Below are positions 1-11,984 of a stretch of DNA of 64,000 nt, in pieces; the stretch's first letter is position 1, and each line of letters opens with the position of its first letter. The notes below the pieces were generated by a model, which was given only the letters and a program-made list of their open reading frames with translations, was not told the DNA's origin and did not search any database. A program made the position numbers and the translations under genes. The DNA is from Lyophyllum atratum. Its lineage: Eukaryota > Basidiomycota > Agaricomycetes > Agaricales > Lyophyllaceae. The stretch spans positions 1,922,001-1,986,000 of the forward strand of contig JACGCN010000005.1 of assembly GCA_014905825.1 (NCBI GenBank). Reading direction: 5' to 3'.

Positions 1-1829
1 AAATCGCTCCTCGTTGGCCGGATAACGGAGGAAATTAGAGGCCTGGATCCTTCCCGGACTGAGTTGGTCGAGCTTGTATGTTGCCTTGATTCAACATAAA
101 CCCAAAATGACATTCCCATCCCACTTAGACGCGAGCTGGGTGCAGCTATCTCAAGCAACTGTGTACAGACGAGTTCGAGCTGTATCGCAACTTTTTTAGC
201 TCTGGGGAGGAACAATTATAGTACGTACCAGTGCAAACTAGAAGCCTGAATATGTTCGATTTCATCTCCCCGTACAGCCAGTATCTAGAAAACCTCTGTG
301 ATCACCTCTATGACGACCTCCGCCCACGCATCCTGCATGAACTGCGACTCACTGCCCTTTGCGAAGTTTGCACCGTCCTGCAGGCGCTCATGGTGCTCGA
401 CGTTTCATCTGTGCATGAAGACGACAGCGATGATTTCGAATCAGACGCGGGGCCTACAGAGGATGGGACTGACGAACTCTCCCTTGACTTTGACGCGCCA
501 CCGCGGTCTCGGAAACCCGATGGCCTGGGAAGACTACATATCAGTCATCTGCTAGAGATGGTATTGCAAGATGCGCAAACGCGGCTGTTCTTCAAGGCGC
601 AGTCGGTCATTCAGTCGGACATAAGATATTATGTGCCAAAGCCGGAGGACTTGTCGTATCCCGATATTCTTGTCGGCGAGTGCTCCTAACGTTTTCTCTT
701 GTCGATTATTAGCTGATGGCGGATTCCTGCTTTTTTTTGCAGCTGTGAGCAAACAAGCAATCAGCACCGACATACAAGAAAAGCAGAGCGTAAGCGAGCT
801 TTTCCGTCTACCCTCCATCGACCAGCAGGACACCTGGTACCCCACGCTCCGCAAGACCGTCTGGGTCCTTTCCCAGCTGCACGACTTTGTGAAGGTAAAT
901 GTCCCCTGAAAGTCGCTTTTCTCTCCCAGCTAGCCTCACCATGCCTCCGATAGCCAGCGATATTCGAAGATATTGCACAAGAAGCAATCAGCTTGTGCCG
1001 TCAGTCGCTTGTCGCAGCCACCGAGTTGATGCGTGTCAAGGCCCCACTGGATGCACAGCTCTTCCTTGCGAGACATTTATTGCTGCTAAAAGAGGTCACG
1101 CAGAATCTCGACCTTGCGCAACGGGAAGGGGAGGCGAGTGGGAGCGGGGCAGGGGATTTTGTGGGTGTAACAGGTGTGTATGATGTCTTCGCCCCTGTTT
1201 TATGCACGATGAATGCCTGGAACTCTCCTTGCTGACAGTATTGCACAGATACGTTGGCCTCGATGTTGAGCAGGACAACGTCACTCCTTCCGGATGCCCT
1301 CTTCGCCTCCCTTGGTATGCCTCGTGCCGATGAAAGTATCAAGGAAGCTAAACACGTACGTCCACATCATTTTCAACTACACAATGTTGGGCACTGATCA
1401 TCGTGACCATCATAGGGGATCGACCACGAACTTCGGCGGGCTTGTGAAGCTATCATTAGCCTGTGCACGGACCCTATCACACAGCCCCTCCATGACTGGA
1501 TTGTGGCCCCTGCTTCACCCACCACCAACACCACCAATTCTGCATCTGCAACAGCACCACTACCAAAGCCTAAACTTAGCGCCAGCGAAATGGCTACCTC
1601 GTTCGAGCGCGCCTGCGGGACTGAACTCCGGGCGTGTGCGGGTCGGTTGAGGCTCTACCTCGAGGATTCACGCACGGTTACGGCGCGGGTGCTACTCGAC
1701 CACGTGTGCGAGCGCATCGGGGATGCATATGAGATGTTTTGGGATGCGGCGGGCTCTGGGAGGGCAGTTGGGGAAGAATTAATGAGTGTCCCAGTCGTGC
1801 GGAGGTTCTTGATTGATGTATGTGCTTGA
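1..1829 (+). CDS. COG3: COG3, conserved oligomeric Golgi complex subunit 3 (C-terminal part)
   Basis: C-terminal 496 residues of a COG3/Sec34 homologue, a tethering-complex subunit for retrograde vesicles at the Golgi; the 5' part lies outside the window. Exons read as 1-75, 129-220, 245-675, 743-894, 954-1173, 1249-1355 and 1416-1829; all phases agree and the frame closes with TGA at 1829. Family signatures seen: LLVGRITEEIRGLDPSR at the start, then SPYSQYLENLCDHLYDDLRP, QSDIRYYVPKPEDLSYPDIL, TWYPTLRKTVWVLSQL, QLFLARHLLLLKE and the ending VRRFLIDVCA. Introns are 24 to 78 nt, the first two being very short. The donor after exon 3 reads GCGAGT, so that intron is probably GC-AG; the alternative is a small error in my boundary. 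An acidic, low-complexity stretch (about 405-480) is typical lineage padding. Family call is firm; exon edges are inferred. Confidence 0.9.
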
Positions 1830-2006
1830 TGTCGTTCTGAAAATGGGCTTTCTGGCGTCGAATAATATTCCTGTTTGACAACTTGGTCTGAAGCGGCTTC
1901 TTCTCACTGCTAAGCACTTTAGGTTTGATAAGTTCAATTTGATATTCTAAGAGATTAGGGTGTCGACCATACTCAACAACCACTGCACTCACTGGGGCCA
2001 CAGTTT

Positions 2007-2063
2007 GCGCATGAACAAGGTATATGCGCATGAACAAGGTATATGCGCATGAACAAGGTATAT
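2007..2063. repeat. 19-bp tandem repeat, 3 copies
   Basis: Three exact head-to-tail copies of GCGCATGAACAAGGTATAT (2007-2025, 2026-2044, 2045-2063), just downstream of COG3. Simple minisatellite; no function visible. Confidence 0.9.
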
Positions 2064-2093
2064 TATTTTATAATGTCGTCAAAAAAGTTAAAT

Positions 2094-2225
2094 GATATTT
2101 TTAGTCGCTACCTGGTGTCGAAAACGGGCCCACATTTTTGGGTGTACTAAAAGCCCGTTGATATCTTTAGTCGCTACCTGGTGTCGAAAACGGGCCCACA
2201 TTTTTTGGTGTACTAAAAGCCCGTG
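2094..2225. repeat. 66-bp tandem repeat, 2 copies, each with a hairpin
   Basis: Two head-to-tail copies of about 66 bp (2094-2159 and 2160-2225) differing at a few bases. Each copy holds inverted arms AACGGGC ... GCCCGTT(G) around a loop of about 23 nt, so each could fold as a hairpin. Lies between the convergent COG3 and RPL10 genes; nothing coding. Confidence 0.85.
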
Positions 2226-2645
2226 TCGGATTACACGGCTATACATGGGCGATGTCAGGTCGACCATGCATCGACAGATGGGCTTCAAAGAGGTAGGAAT
2301 CGTTGCGGTAGGGGCCTAACGTACCATCTGGTTCGAAATGGGATGTACAGGAGAGGACGACGAAAGCATGGACCCGAAGAGTCGTGAAGGTCCTAGTCAA
2401 GACGGCAATCGCTATTACCAATATGGTTTGATCTGCGCCCCCTTTCCCCGAACCATCACCCACGGATATAAGAGTGATGTCGTGAATATAGGGGCGGGAA
2501 GGAACGAAAAGAAAATGGAACAGAAACACACAAAATGTGTTCGGGGAACACAACTTCGGGGCACGAGCATGATGAGGGTGTTTTAGAGATGTACATGCAT
2601 ACGCCGACATCCGAAGCAAAAAAGAACGACCTAACTCCCAAGCAA
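2226..2645. other. Convergent intergenic region COG3 / RPL10
   Basis: About 420 bp between repeats and the RPL10 stop codon. Frames are short and unlike any family I know. It must hold the 3' UTR and polyadenylation signals of RPL10 (minus strand). Nothing else seen. Confidence 0.5.
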
Positions 2646-3921
<1,276 letters not shown>

Positions 3922-4170
3922 GAAAATACAACACACGACGCCCGCGCCGGACGAGCGTGCGAGTTGAGTCTGAATTTGGTGGACCTGGCGGGGAGCGAGA
4001 TGCTTAATGTGAGCTTTGTGGTGAGCAGGGCGGATAAGGAGCAGTTTAGGGAGACGCAGAGTATCAGTAAGAGCTTGAGTGCGCTTCGGGATGTTATCGC
4101 TATATAGGGGAGAGAAGGGGGCACGGGGGCAGAGGGGAAGCATATTCCCTAGAGGAACTCGAAGGTGTGT
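3922..4170 (+). pseudogene. Kinesin motor-domain relic (kinesin-14/Kar3-like)
   Basis: One frame from 3922 reads like the end of a kinesin motor: ACELSLNLVDLAGSEMLNVS (switch II, the DLAGSE motif), then RETQSISKSLSALRDVIAI, a TAG, and after it KHIP-stop-RNSKV where kinesins have HVPYRNSKLT. The invariant glycine of LSALGDV is Arg here. Two in-frame stops (4105 region and 4150 region) and no upstream P-loop mean a dead fragment of about 80 codons. The order of motifs is that of a C-terminal-motor kinesin, where N-S follows SER(L). No intron separates the parts. Family identity is firm, subfamily less so. Confidence 0.8.
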
Positions 4171-5560
4171 AGGGTGTTTGTTCTTACTTTGAAGACGGCT
4201 GAGTTACCGAGTACGCAGCATGCTCTCTCATCTCGCATCTTGCAATATGGCCCTATCTTCAACCCCAGACCAACCATTTGCTCGCGTCTAGCAGCGTCGG
4301 GACAGCTCTCAAGCCCAGCAACCATCTTGCCGCCCTCCCCCAATTTCCTTTCTGATCATTTGACCACCATGTTTAGCGACGTGAGTACCCGGCGGCGGCG
4401 CTTGATTTGATGTTTCCTGTCTGCCACCCTCTAAGCGTATCATCTTCCGGCACACGCCCGCCAAGCACAATGGATTTCCTCCACAAAGTTCGTGCCTTCG
4501 AACGAGTGGAAAGACTGGGTGTACGCAATCTACGTGGATATCGCCTCTCGACGTCAAAGTGTCAAGCCAGTCATCAGGATGGCAGATCACTACGACAGTC
4601 ATCCACCGGAGGATGAGACGGCGGATGAACAGGGGAAAGCACGGTCCTTCATAGTCCTTAGGCTATCGCGCCCCCATGTAGGGAGGGTAGGGTTATTATG
4701 TAAGGATCTCCTTTTTAGGATGCAGTTGATGTCACGTGAACGGCCAACGAACCGCGAGGCGGGTCGTGCGACAACTGGTTGCAACACTGCGCCCATACTT
4801 TCTTTGAAAAGCTTTGAAGTGTCTACCCCGTGTAACGTAGCCAGGCCGCCAAATTGAAGATAAGCCGAGGAGCTTGTGATGCAGCCTCATTTTAACAGAA
4901 CTTGTCCATTCCTGCTTAGCAAGAGAGCAGCAAAGTCGCCTCAGACGAGTCGGACGGGCCATAACTATCGGTTTTGGTTGGTTTTCACTGTAATTTACCG
5001 TAAGTATGCCTTGTGTACATAAAGTAATAGTGAACTATGTGCTCATCGTTAGATATTCTGCAGCAGAGGTAGATAAACCTCTGTAGACAGGGCGCGACGA
5101 GGACGCGACATGTCCTTAATCCGATCACGTGTCGATGCTTATATAATAAGGTTACCCTCCCAACAGAGACATCAGATAACCAACAGACTAAAGAATGGAG
5201 GAACGACTGATTGTGTCTGTCTAGGAGAGACTAGGTCCTTCAGCGCACTTTTCTGGAACATCGTGGTGTTGTCAGAACGAATCTCGAAGAATCATACAAA
5301 AAAATCTTCTTGCGTATGGTGTGTGTGCGGGGATGTACGCAGGTGCATTATCTTGTCCATGCTTTGCTGTCATGGGACACAGCCGATCCGATCCGGTTGG
5401 TGGGAGGGATGAGGTCAGCGTGTCCCTGGGACACGACGGCTGTGCTGGCAGGTGGGAAGGGCTCGGTCGTCGTTTGGGGAGGCGAGCGGAGGCCGAACGA
5501 CGCGTCGGGTGGCGAATTTCCACTTGCGATCATGTCGTTATCACACCTACGGAATAGACT
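4171..5560. other. Gene-poor region with one possible exon remnant
   Basis: No gene I can name. One open stretch on the plus strand, about 4445-4690, reads QWISSTKFVPSNEWKDWVYA and continues for some 40 more sensible residues; it looks like a leftover exon but I do not recognise it and see no start or partner exons. The rest has only short random frames. A 17-bp palindrome CGTGTCCCTGGGACACG lies at about 5418-5434. Confidence 0.35.
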
Positions 5561-5762
5561 TGTTGGAGTTGACCGGCCGAGGCCCAAAGCTCTACATTTA
5601 GACTTGTTTATTTTCCCGATCACTGACTTGCCGCCCTTGCTGTATTCAATTTTCCGTCTCATTTCTATCCCTTTGCACATATATATTTGATGAGCTATGT
5701 ACTGGTACAGTAGCGGAATACATCTGTTAACCCTCTCCCTCACCTGTACCTGGTTTCCAACA
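5561..5762. repeat. Solo LTR, 202 bp, TSD AGACT
   Basis: Begins TGTTGGAG and ends TTTCCAACA, short inverted ends typical of LTRs. It is flanked on both sides by AGACT (5556-5560 and 5763-5767), a 5-bp target duplication. No internal retroelement sequence is next to it, so it is the product of LTR-LTR recombination. A 5'-truncated relative lies at 50877-51048. Confidence 0.85.
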
Positions 5763-6193
5763 AGACTGATGGTTTCTATCTCGTGTTGATCATATCCAGC
5801 GAGATGTAGACGGCATCAAGGGTCCAGCGTGTCCCATAACTCGAAAAAATCTTATTTTTCATGGGACACACTCTGGGAGGGGCTGCCTGCCAAAAAGTGC
5901 GTAACCCATGAACTGCTGAGTGCCTCTTTCACTTGCGGGACATGCCATGTGTCCCCGGGCAAGCGAAATCAGAGATTTCCCTGCATCAAGGGTGTAATTT
6001 ATAGTATTGTAACGAAATTCCGTGTTTCACTACATAGCTATGTAATACGTCCTGCTTCCGAGGCATAAAAGAAAGAGCAAGACCCACATCCTATACATAG
6101 CTGGGCTTGGTAGAAGTGGTTATCGGGGTAGGGATGCTGAAGTTTGGTTTAGTGGGGTTCTCGAGCCGTTCTGCGAGAACCAGAACCAGAACT
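5763..6193. other. Noncoding interval
   Basis: No gene seen. Contains a small hairpin, GTGTCCCAT (5829-5837) and ATGGGACAC (5860-5868), around an A/T-rich loop. Confidence 0.4.
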
Positions 6194-6201
6194 GTTGTGC
6201 T

Positions 6202-6839
6202 TAGTGTTTAAAAGTCCAGTCACCATGACTGGAAATGACTGGACTGTAACTGATCTGTGACTGGTAATGACCGGACTTCCAGTCCTGTCATCCTGGAATG
6301 ACTGGTGCACCAGTCCAGTTATTTTCATAATCTGGAATTCTGCGTAACTGGAAATAACCGGTCATGACCGCTTTGTGACCGGTCATTTCTATACATACTG
6401 TATACCTGATTATAGCCCTGCTATAGGGCTTCAAAACAACCCTCTGGTTAAATAAATCGGATGAGAACTGAATGTGCTATGGCCAAAACAATTTTGGAAC
6501 ACCGAGTTTGAGTGCAGACTGTACTAAGCATCTTAATCAGCTCATATCTCAGTCAGATCTCATTGGATTCTCACGACCCAGGGTTCATCCGAAAGGTGGA
6601 AGCATACTCTACATTACATATGACGTATATAACCGGTTATCACCAGTTATAACCGGCTTAGGACCGGTTTTTGTAAAACCGGTCAAAACCGGTCATAGAA
6701 CTGATTGTGACTGATGGTGACTGGTCGCCATCAGTTCAGTTCGGTTTGTTGGAGTTTTAAGTGTCACATGCGACCGGTTACGGTCCGGTCTTGCCTAATT
6801 TGGCGAAAAAACTGGACTTGACCTGACTTTAAATCACTA
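6202..6839. mobile_element. hAT-like MITE, 638 bp, 8-bp TSD GTTGTGCT
   Basis: Left end TAGTGTTTAAAAGTC and right end GACTTTAAATCACTA are imperfect inverted repeats. Exact 8-bp direct repeats GTTGTGCT flank the element (6194-6201 and 6840-6847), the duplication length of hAT transposons. The inside is packed with words such as ACCGGT, ACTGGTC and GACCGGT on both strands, as in hAT subterminal regions where transposase binds. No transposase frame is present, so it is non-autonomous. A second copy of the right half lies at 43955-44161, and related ends occur near 53705-53912 and 54111. Confidence 0.88.
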
Positions 6840-7062
6840 GTTGTGCTTTGTGCAGGACTAACCCAGAATGAGGACTGAAGCACTCCAGTCCAGTGCCAAA
6901 CACAATCCCAACGGAGGACAGAAAAAACTGACTGAATTGCAAAAGAATAAAAGCCTGATTTTCTGCTGCTTGTGCACTGACAGCCTCAGCTCAGGAAACC
7001 ACAGACCATATCCTTCCCACACCGAACTAGCTCCTGCGACTGAAAAGACCTGTGACTGCAGA

Positions 7063-7277
7063 TGTAATCAGACGCTGGGTCTGACCACTAGAGCGTTGAG
7101 CGTAGAGAGACGCGCAAGACAAAACAGTAACGAAGACTGTATTGAAATGTAAGATGAAGATACAAGAGACGCGTCTATCTATATATATAGGTGTGACGAT
7201 GTAACAATAACGTGATCGTGATCATGTCACCATAACGTGGATGTCAGTAAGTTGGAGGTAAGCGTAGCACGCTTACA
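7063..7277 (-). repeat. 3' LTR of chromovirus 1
   Basis: 215 bp, plus-strand reading TGTAATCAG ... CGCTTACA; by eye identical to the copy at 12594-12808. Confidence 0.95.
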
Positions 7278-7339
7278 CTCGCCCATTCCCCCCCGAAAAA
7301 TTCTCCCCTGTGGAAGAATTGTAAGGCGGTACTCGGATG

Positions 7340-9080
7340 TTAGTTACGTTCCTTCTTCTCCTTCTCCTTCTCCCATCGATCAAGCGCCGCCGTGTCTTCC
7401 ATGTCTTTCGCTGGACGCCAAAGATCGTACTCGGGTCCGTAACCGGTCCAACGAATAAGGTACTGTTTCTGTCGGCGGTACTTCCTTTCGTCAACAATAC
7501 GTTCGACGAAATATTCCTCCACGCCCTCTTGAGTTACGACGGGACCGGGTTTTGCCAGTGTTCGAGATGGAAAAAGGTCGTCGTCGTTTTCTTTATAAGG
7601 TCGTAAGAGAGCGGCGTGGAACGTAGGGTGGATTGTCATGTGCTCGGGTAACTCCAAGGTATATGAAGAGGATTCAGGATGAGATTTGACAATCGTGAAA
7701 GGTCCGTCGAAACGTGGCATAAACTTTGCGGCCCGGCCGTCCTCCTTCTGGACGTATTCGCGACGACGATTCACCGTCGATAGTAAAACTTTAGCGCCAA
7801 TTTCATATGGGATCTCCGGTGCCCGGCTGAGATTAGCGTAATGCGCCTGGACCATCTTCGCTGCCGCTAGGTTATCCATGGCCTCCAGGAAATCCATCTG
7901 GATACCCTCGATCAATTTGAGAGCCGCCGCACGCTCCTTCTCCTTCGGTGGCACCGCGACGGGCACGATGTTGGGAATTATGTGTGGAGAGAAGCCGGAC
8001 CGAAGCTGGAAAGGCGAAAATCCTGTTGAGGCGTTTACGGTGTTCATTATGTGGAAACGTATGATAGGTAGTGACTGAACCCAGCCTGATTGGTTTCGAT
8101 CGACATGGAACCGCACACATTGAATGACAGTCTTGTTCGAACGTTCCGAAAGCCCGTCGGTTTGAGGATGATACGCGGACGTACGTTTATGCTTAACACC
8201 TGCGAGGTCGAGTAGCGCTGACCAGAATTTGCTAACGAAAAGCTTGTCTCGATCGGTTATGATGTTGTCAGGGAGGCCGTTCTCGCAGTACCATTCGCGG
8301 AAGAAAACCGCGGCGAAATCTTCTGCAGTTTGAGTTGTTTTGCAAGGCGCAATTCGAACTTCGGCCCCAGCGCGACACGTCATCGTGCACAGCTGGTCAA
8401 AACCTTCGTCAACGGGAAGAGGTCCCACGAAATCCAGGGTGACGGATGAGAAACGGGAGTCGGGTATGGGAAGTGGGTGAAGGGGGCCGCGAGGTTTCGA
8501 TGTCGAGTTTTTATTCCGCTGACAGTCGCGACAGGAGGGGATGTATGCGTCGATCAGGTTCCTCCTCATGTTGGGCCAGTAATATGATTCCCGAAGGGCT
8601 GCGTAACACTTGTCTCCGCTGAAGTGTCCCAAGGCGTCGTGGGCCATGCGAAAAAGGTTTTCCCGAAGGTCCTTGTACTTAGGTATCACCAGGCGATTCC
8701 CGATGTAAATGAGTTCGTTTCGGATCTCCACCCCAGACGAGAGCGTCCCAGCTTCCCCATCGTCGAGGATGCGCTTCGTGTATTTGTCCATTTGATACCC
8801 GCGCTTAATGTTCTTGAGGATATTAGATTTGTCGGAGACATCGAATATGGCGGAAATGGGTAGCACCGGACTCGGATCTGTGTATGAATTTGGAAGGCGC
8901 GACAAGGCGTCGGCGACCGTATTATCTTCGCCTCGGATGTAGTGTATGGTGTAGTCGTATTGGGATAGGTACTCCATCCAGCGAGCTTGCCGTGAGGAGA
9001 GGTCCCGCTGGGTATCAAAGTTCTCGAGTGTTTTATGATCGGTGTAGATGTGAATGTGCGAGCCAAGGAGATCTTCTCCA
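7340..9080 (-). CDS. Chromovirus 1 pol, downstream part: RNase H end, integrase, chromodomain
   Basis: Continuation of the polyprotein in another frame after the break near 9078. From the N terminus: end of RNase H (HIYTDHKTLENF, then DNTVADALSR), integrase zinc finger with HDALGHFSGDKC and CRDCQ, integrase core with LDFVGPLP, TDRDKLF and the Glu in DGLSERSNK (the D,D,E triad at about 8430, 8255 and 8150), then a C-terminal chromodomain (EYFVERIVDERKY ... YLIRWTGYGPEYDLW, about 7530-7360). All catalytic residues that I looked for are present. The only clear damage is the frame change at the upstream edge, so the enzyme could be made only if a ribosome shifts frame or in intact sister copies. 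Confidence 0.9.
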
Positions 9081-11984
9081 TTTACGTAAGCCTCGTAGGA
9101 TGGCCAGGAGCTCCTGCTCGTGCGTCGGGTAGTTACGTTCTGCACCCGTGTGTTGTTTAGAGTCGAAAGCGACGGGCCGAGCTGTTTCCCAAGTCTCCCC
9201 GAAGGCCAGGACACCTCCAGTCCGCCTTTTGCTGGCATCGCATGTGAGAAATATTTTGTTCTTCCCCGGGTTAGCGTGGTCGATGGTCGTTAAGCAGTCG
9301 CTGCTAATGACGAGTCCCTTTATTGCGTCGAAAGCGGTTTGATGTTCTTCCGTCCACGGTGGGAATTCCTTGTTGCACTCCTTCTTCGTCAATGGCGTCA
9401 AAACGGCAGTGTGTTCAGCGAGGGTCGGCAGGAATGATGAGATATAACGGACGAGGCCCAGGAATTGTCGGACGTGCTTCGCTCGCTCGGGAACAGGCCA
9501 AGCAAGAATCCTGTCCACCTTTTCCCCGTCAGGCTCCACCCCACGAGCTGATATGTGGTGGCCCAGGAAATCCAACTCGGTCGTGAATAGTATACTCTTC
9601 TTAATGGAGCAGTAAAGGTTGGCGGCGCGCAGCGCGTTCAGGACGCGGGCGACATTGATCTCGTGCTCCTTCAACGAGTTCGACCAGATGACAATGTCGT
9701 CTAAATAAACGTGGCAAATCTTCCCGATAAGGTCCCGTAAGGCCAAGGTGACACGGCGTTGGTGCGTCGTGGGAGCGTTCCTGAGGCCCATCGGCATGAC
9801 CACCCATTCCCATAGTCCGAACGGTGTCAATGTTGCCGTGTACTTCACGTCGTCGGGGTGGACCAGGGTTTGGAAAAACGCGTTGGTCATATCGATTTTT
9901 CCCCAGATTTTTCCCTTCGCGCAGTCCGCCAGGATGTCTTCAATGCGAGGTAGCGGGTAGCTATCCGGTACGGTATGGCTGTTCAAGGTACGGTAGTCGT
10001 TCACCCATCGAGGGAGGGCGGCTTTGTCCGCTTTCGGAATAATGAAAGAAGGCGATGTGTATTGTGAGTTGGACGGCCTAATACGACCCGCGGCGTAGTG
10101 TTGGTCGATCAACGTCTTCCAGCCGTCGCGGTACTTTCTCGGGCAGGAATATGCGCGTGCAACCGAAATGCGGGCGTTCGGTGCGATCTCAATTCGGTGG
10201 TAAACCTCTTTCGGCAGGTCGCGAACATGGGGAATGTCGATGGGGAAGCAGTCGTCGAATTCCGACTTGAACTTCTTGTCCATCTCCTTCAGAAACTCAG
10301 CGCTCGCGAGGACATCAATGTGCGCCCGGATGAGACCAATGATTTTTGCTGGGGATGATTCAGTGACGTGTGCGGTAGTGTCAAAACGTTCCTTCTCTCG
10401 CTGAAATTTCGCTTCCAGCTCGAAAAACACGAGCTTTCGTTTCTCTCGGCTCTCCTTCTGCCCGACCTTCAGAGCTTCCAGATTCGCCTTCCGTGTGTAG
10501 TATGGTGTAGTCTTAATTGGTTTTTGTGCCTTAATTGGATCAGGCGGATTCAGAAGATCAAAACTGGTCTTCTTGTCCACGGCGGACCGCTCCGCGGCGT
10601 CGACGATGATGTCGTTGCGAGATAAGAAATCGAGCCCGAGGATGACATCGGACCTTAGGTTTGGGCAGACGACGAAAACTTGAGACCGAGATTGCCATTG
10701 TGAACAAGGCGATAGTACAGATGCGGATACGAATGACGTAAGGATAAGGTCTTCAGAATTACAACTATGGGCGTCCGTTTGAGAGCTAGAGGAGAAGGCG
10801 CCAGCGACACGTAACGATTTGCGTAGGGTCTTGGTCGGGAGCTTGAGTTTTGTCACGATATCACTAGAAATCAGAGCTGGTGGAGCGCCGTGGTCAATAA
10901 GCGCGTTAACCGAGACGGGTGCAGCAGAAGGGGCGGATAATAAACATAACCAGGAGAGATGGCGAGGGAAAACATACTCGTTGGCGTGGTCGAACTCTTC
11001 TTCGTCATCGACAGTGTCGTCGGAAGATTCGTCGACCTCCTCGAAAACAGCTGCGATTTGCGTCGCCTTTGATCCGCGGCACTTGTCGATATATTGTTGC
11101 GTGACCACAGGGGCGCTGTCGAAAGGCAGGGGTTTGCTAGCGTATTCACATACGTGTTTCGCGCCCACGAAGGGTTTGCGGCAGCTGGTACATCCGTCGT
11201 TCTTCTTCAGCAGCTCCCGTTCTTCGTCTGTGAGCTTCTTCGCGAACTTCCGAGCAAATACAGTGCCGGCAGCGGCGGCGGCGTTGTTGGTGGATGTGGC
11301 GGGGACGGTACTGTTGGAAGTGAAATTGGCGACGTTGCGGCCAAACTTTTTGGCCTCGTTCCCGAGGGCAGCCAACTGTGCCAGATAAGCCTTCCGTTCC
11401 CTAGTCGCTTTTGCCTTGATAGCGTGATCTAGCCGCGCTACTGCAATGATCCAGTCCTCGAGCTCCACAATGGAGTCGAGTTTCCCAGGTTGCTCCCCAT
11501 TCACGAGGCGGTACTCTGCGTCGAGGTCGGCATTTATGTGCATATGAATGTGGGGGCGGAGGCGGTCGGGCGGGAGGTGAACGTTGGGAAGGGATACAAG
11601 GATACTGTTTGCCTCGCGGATCTTGTTAACCCAGTCGTTGAAAACCTGATCATTTTGGAAACCGTGCAGGCTCTGGCTGTACTCGTAATCCCAACCGTCG
11701 CGTAACCACTTGGTGCGCAGTCGACCCAGGAAGGCGCCAAAAGACAAGGTAACGAGGTCCGCTTCGACAACGGAGACCCAGTCCTGGATAGCGTGTCCTT
11801 CGAAGGCGAAAATGACTTGGGCAACCTGGTCCTCAGCGGCGATCTTCTTAGTGCGGAAAAAACGTTTCGCGCAGGTTTCAAAGGCGCGAAGGGAGTCGAC
11901 GGTCAGGACACCGTCGGATACAGTAGGCGCGTGTGATGCGCTGGATTGGGTGACCACGGCGAGTTTCTCTGATGTAGTGGACAT
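9033..11984 (-). CDS. Chromovirus 1 gag-protease-RT-RNase H ORF
   Basis: Upstream frame of the polyprotein. I start it at the first in-frame ATG (11984, MSTTSEKLAVV); the frame stays open back to about 12340 but without ATG. Capsid-like region SLRAFETCAKRFFRTKKIAA follows, then a single CX2C-type knuckle near 11180, a protease with ALIDHGAPPALIS near 10890, and reverse transcriptase with VNDYRTLNSHTVPDSYPLP and the active-site HVYLDDIVIW near 9700, then RNase H starting FLTCDASKRRTGGVLAFG. The frame is lost in RNase H: after LLAILRGLRKW the sequence lacks two bases relative to the expected KWREDLLG. The protease triad is D-H-G rather than D-S/T-G. Confidence 0.92.
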   Translation of the reverse strand: MSTTSEKLAVVTQSSASHAPTVSDGVLTVDSLRAFETCAKRFFRTKKIAAEDQVAQVIFAFEGHAIQDWVSVVEADLVTLSFGAFLGRLRTKWLRDGWDYEYSQSLHGFQNDQVFNDWVNKIREANSILVSLPNVHLPPDRLRPHIHMHINADLDAEYRLVNGEQPGKLDSIVELEDWIIAVARLDHAIKAKATRERKAYLAQLAALGNEAKKFGRNVANFTSNSTVPATSTNNAAAAAGTVFARKFAKKLTDEERELLKKNDGCTSCRKPFVGAKHVCEYASKPLPFDSAPVVTQQYIDKCRGSKATQIAAVFEEVDESSDDTVDDEEEFDHANEYVFPRHLSWLCLLSAPSAAPVSVNALIDHGAPPALISSDIVTKLKLPTKTLRKSLRVAGAFSSSSQTDAHSCNSEDLILTSFVSASVLSPCSQWQSRSQVFVVCPNLRSDVILGLDFLSRNDIIVDAAERSAVDKKTSFDLLNPPDPIKAQKPIKTTPYYTRKANLEALKVGQKESREKRKLVFFELEAKFQREKERFDTTAHVTESSPAKIIGLIRAHIDVLASAEFLKEMDKKFKSEFDDCFPIDIPHVRDLPKEVYHRIEIAPNARISVARAYSCPRKYRDGWKTLIDQHYAAGRIRPSNSQYTSPSFIIPKADKAALPRWVNDYRTLNSHTVPDSYPLPRIEDILADCAKGKIWGKIDMTNAFFQTLVHPDDVKYTATLTPFGLWEWVVMPMGLRNAPTTHQRRVTLALRDLIGKICHVYLDDIVIWSNSLKEHEINVARVLNALRAANLYCSIKKSILFTTELDFLGHHISARGVEPDGEKVDRILAWPVPERAKHVRQFLGLVRYISSFLPTLAEHTAVLTPLTKKECNKEFPPWTEEHQTAFDAIKGLVISSDCLTTIDHANPGKNKIFLTCDASKRRTGGVLAFGETWETARPVAFDSKQHTGAERNYPTHEQELLAILRGLRKWRRSPWLAHSHLHRS

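Noticed and set aside
4149..4690. Possible small gene after the kinesin relic
   Set aside because: One sensible stretch only; no ATG, intron set or family could be fitted, so kept only as a note.
10819..11388. 189-codon plus-strand frame
   Set aside because: Antisense of the gag/protease part of chromovirus 1.
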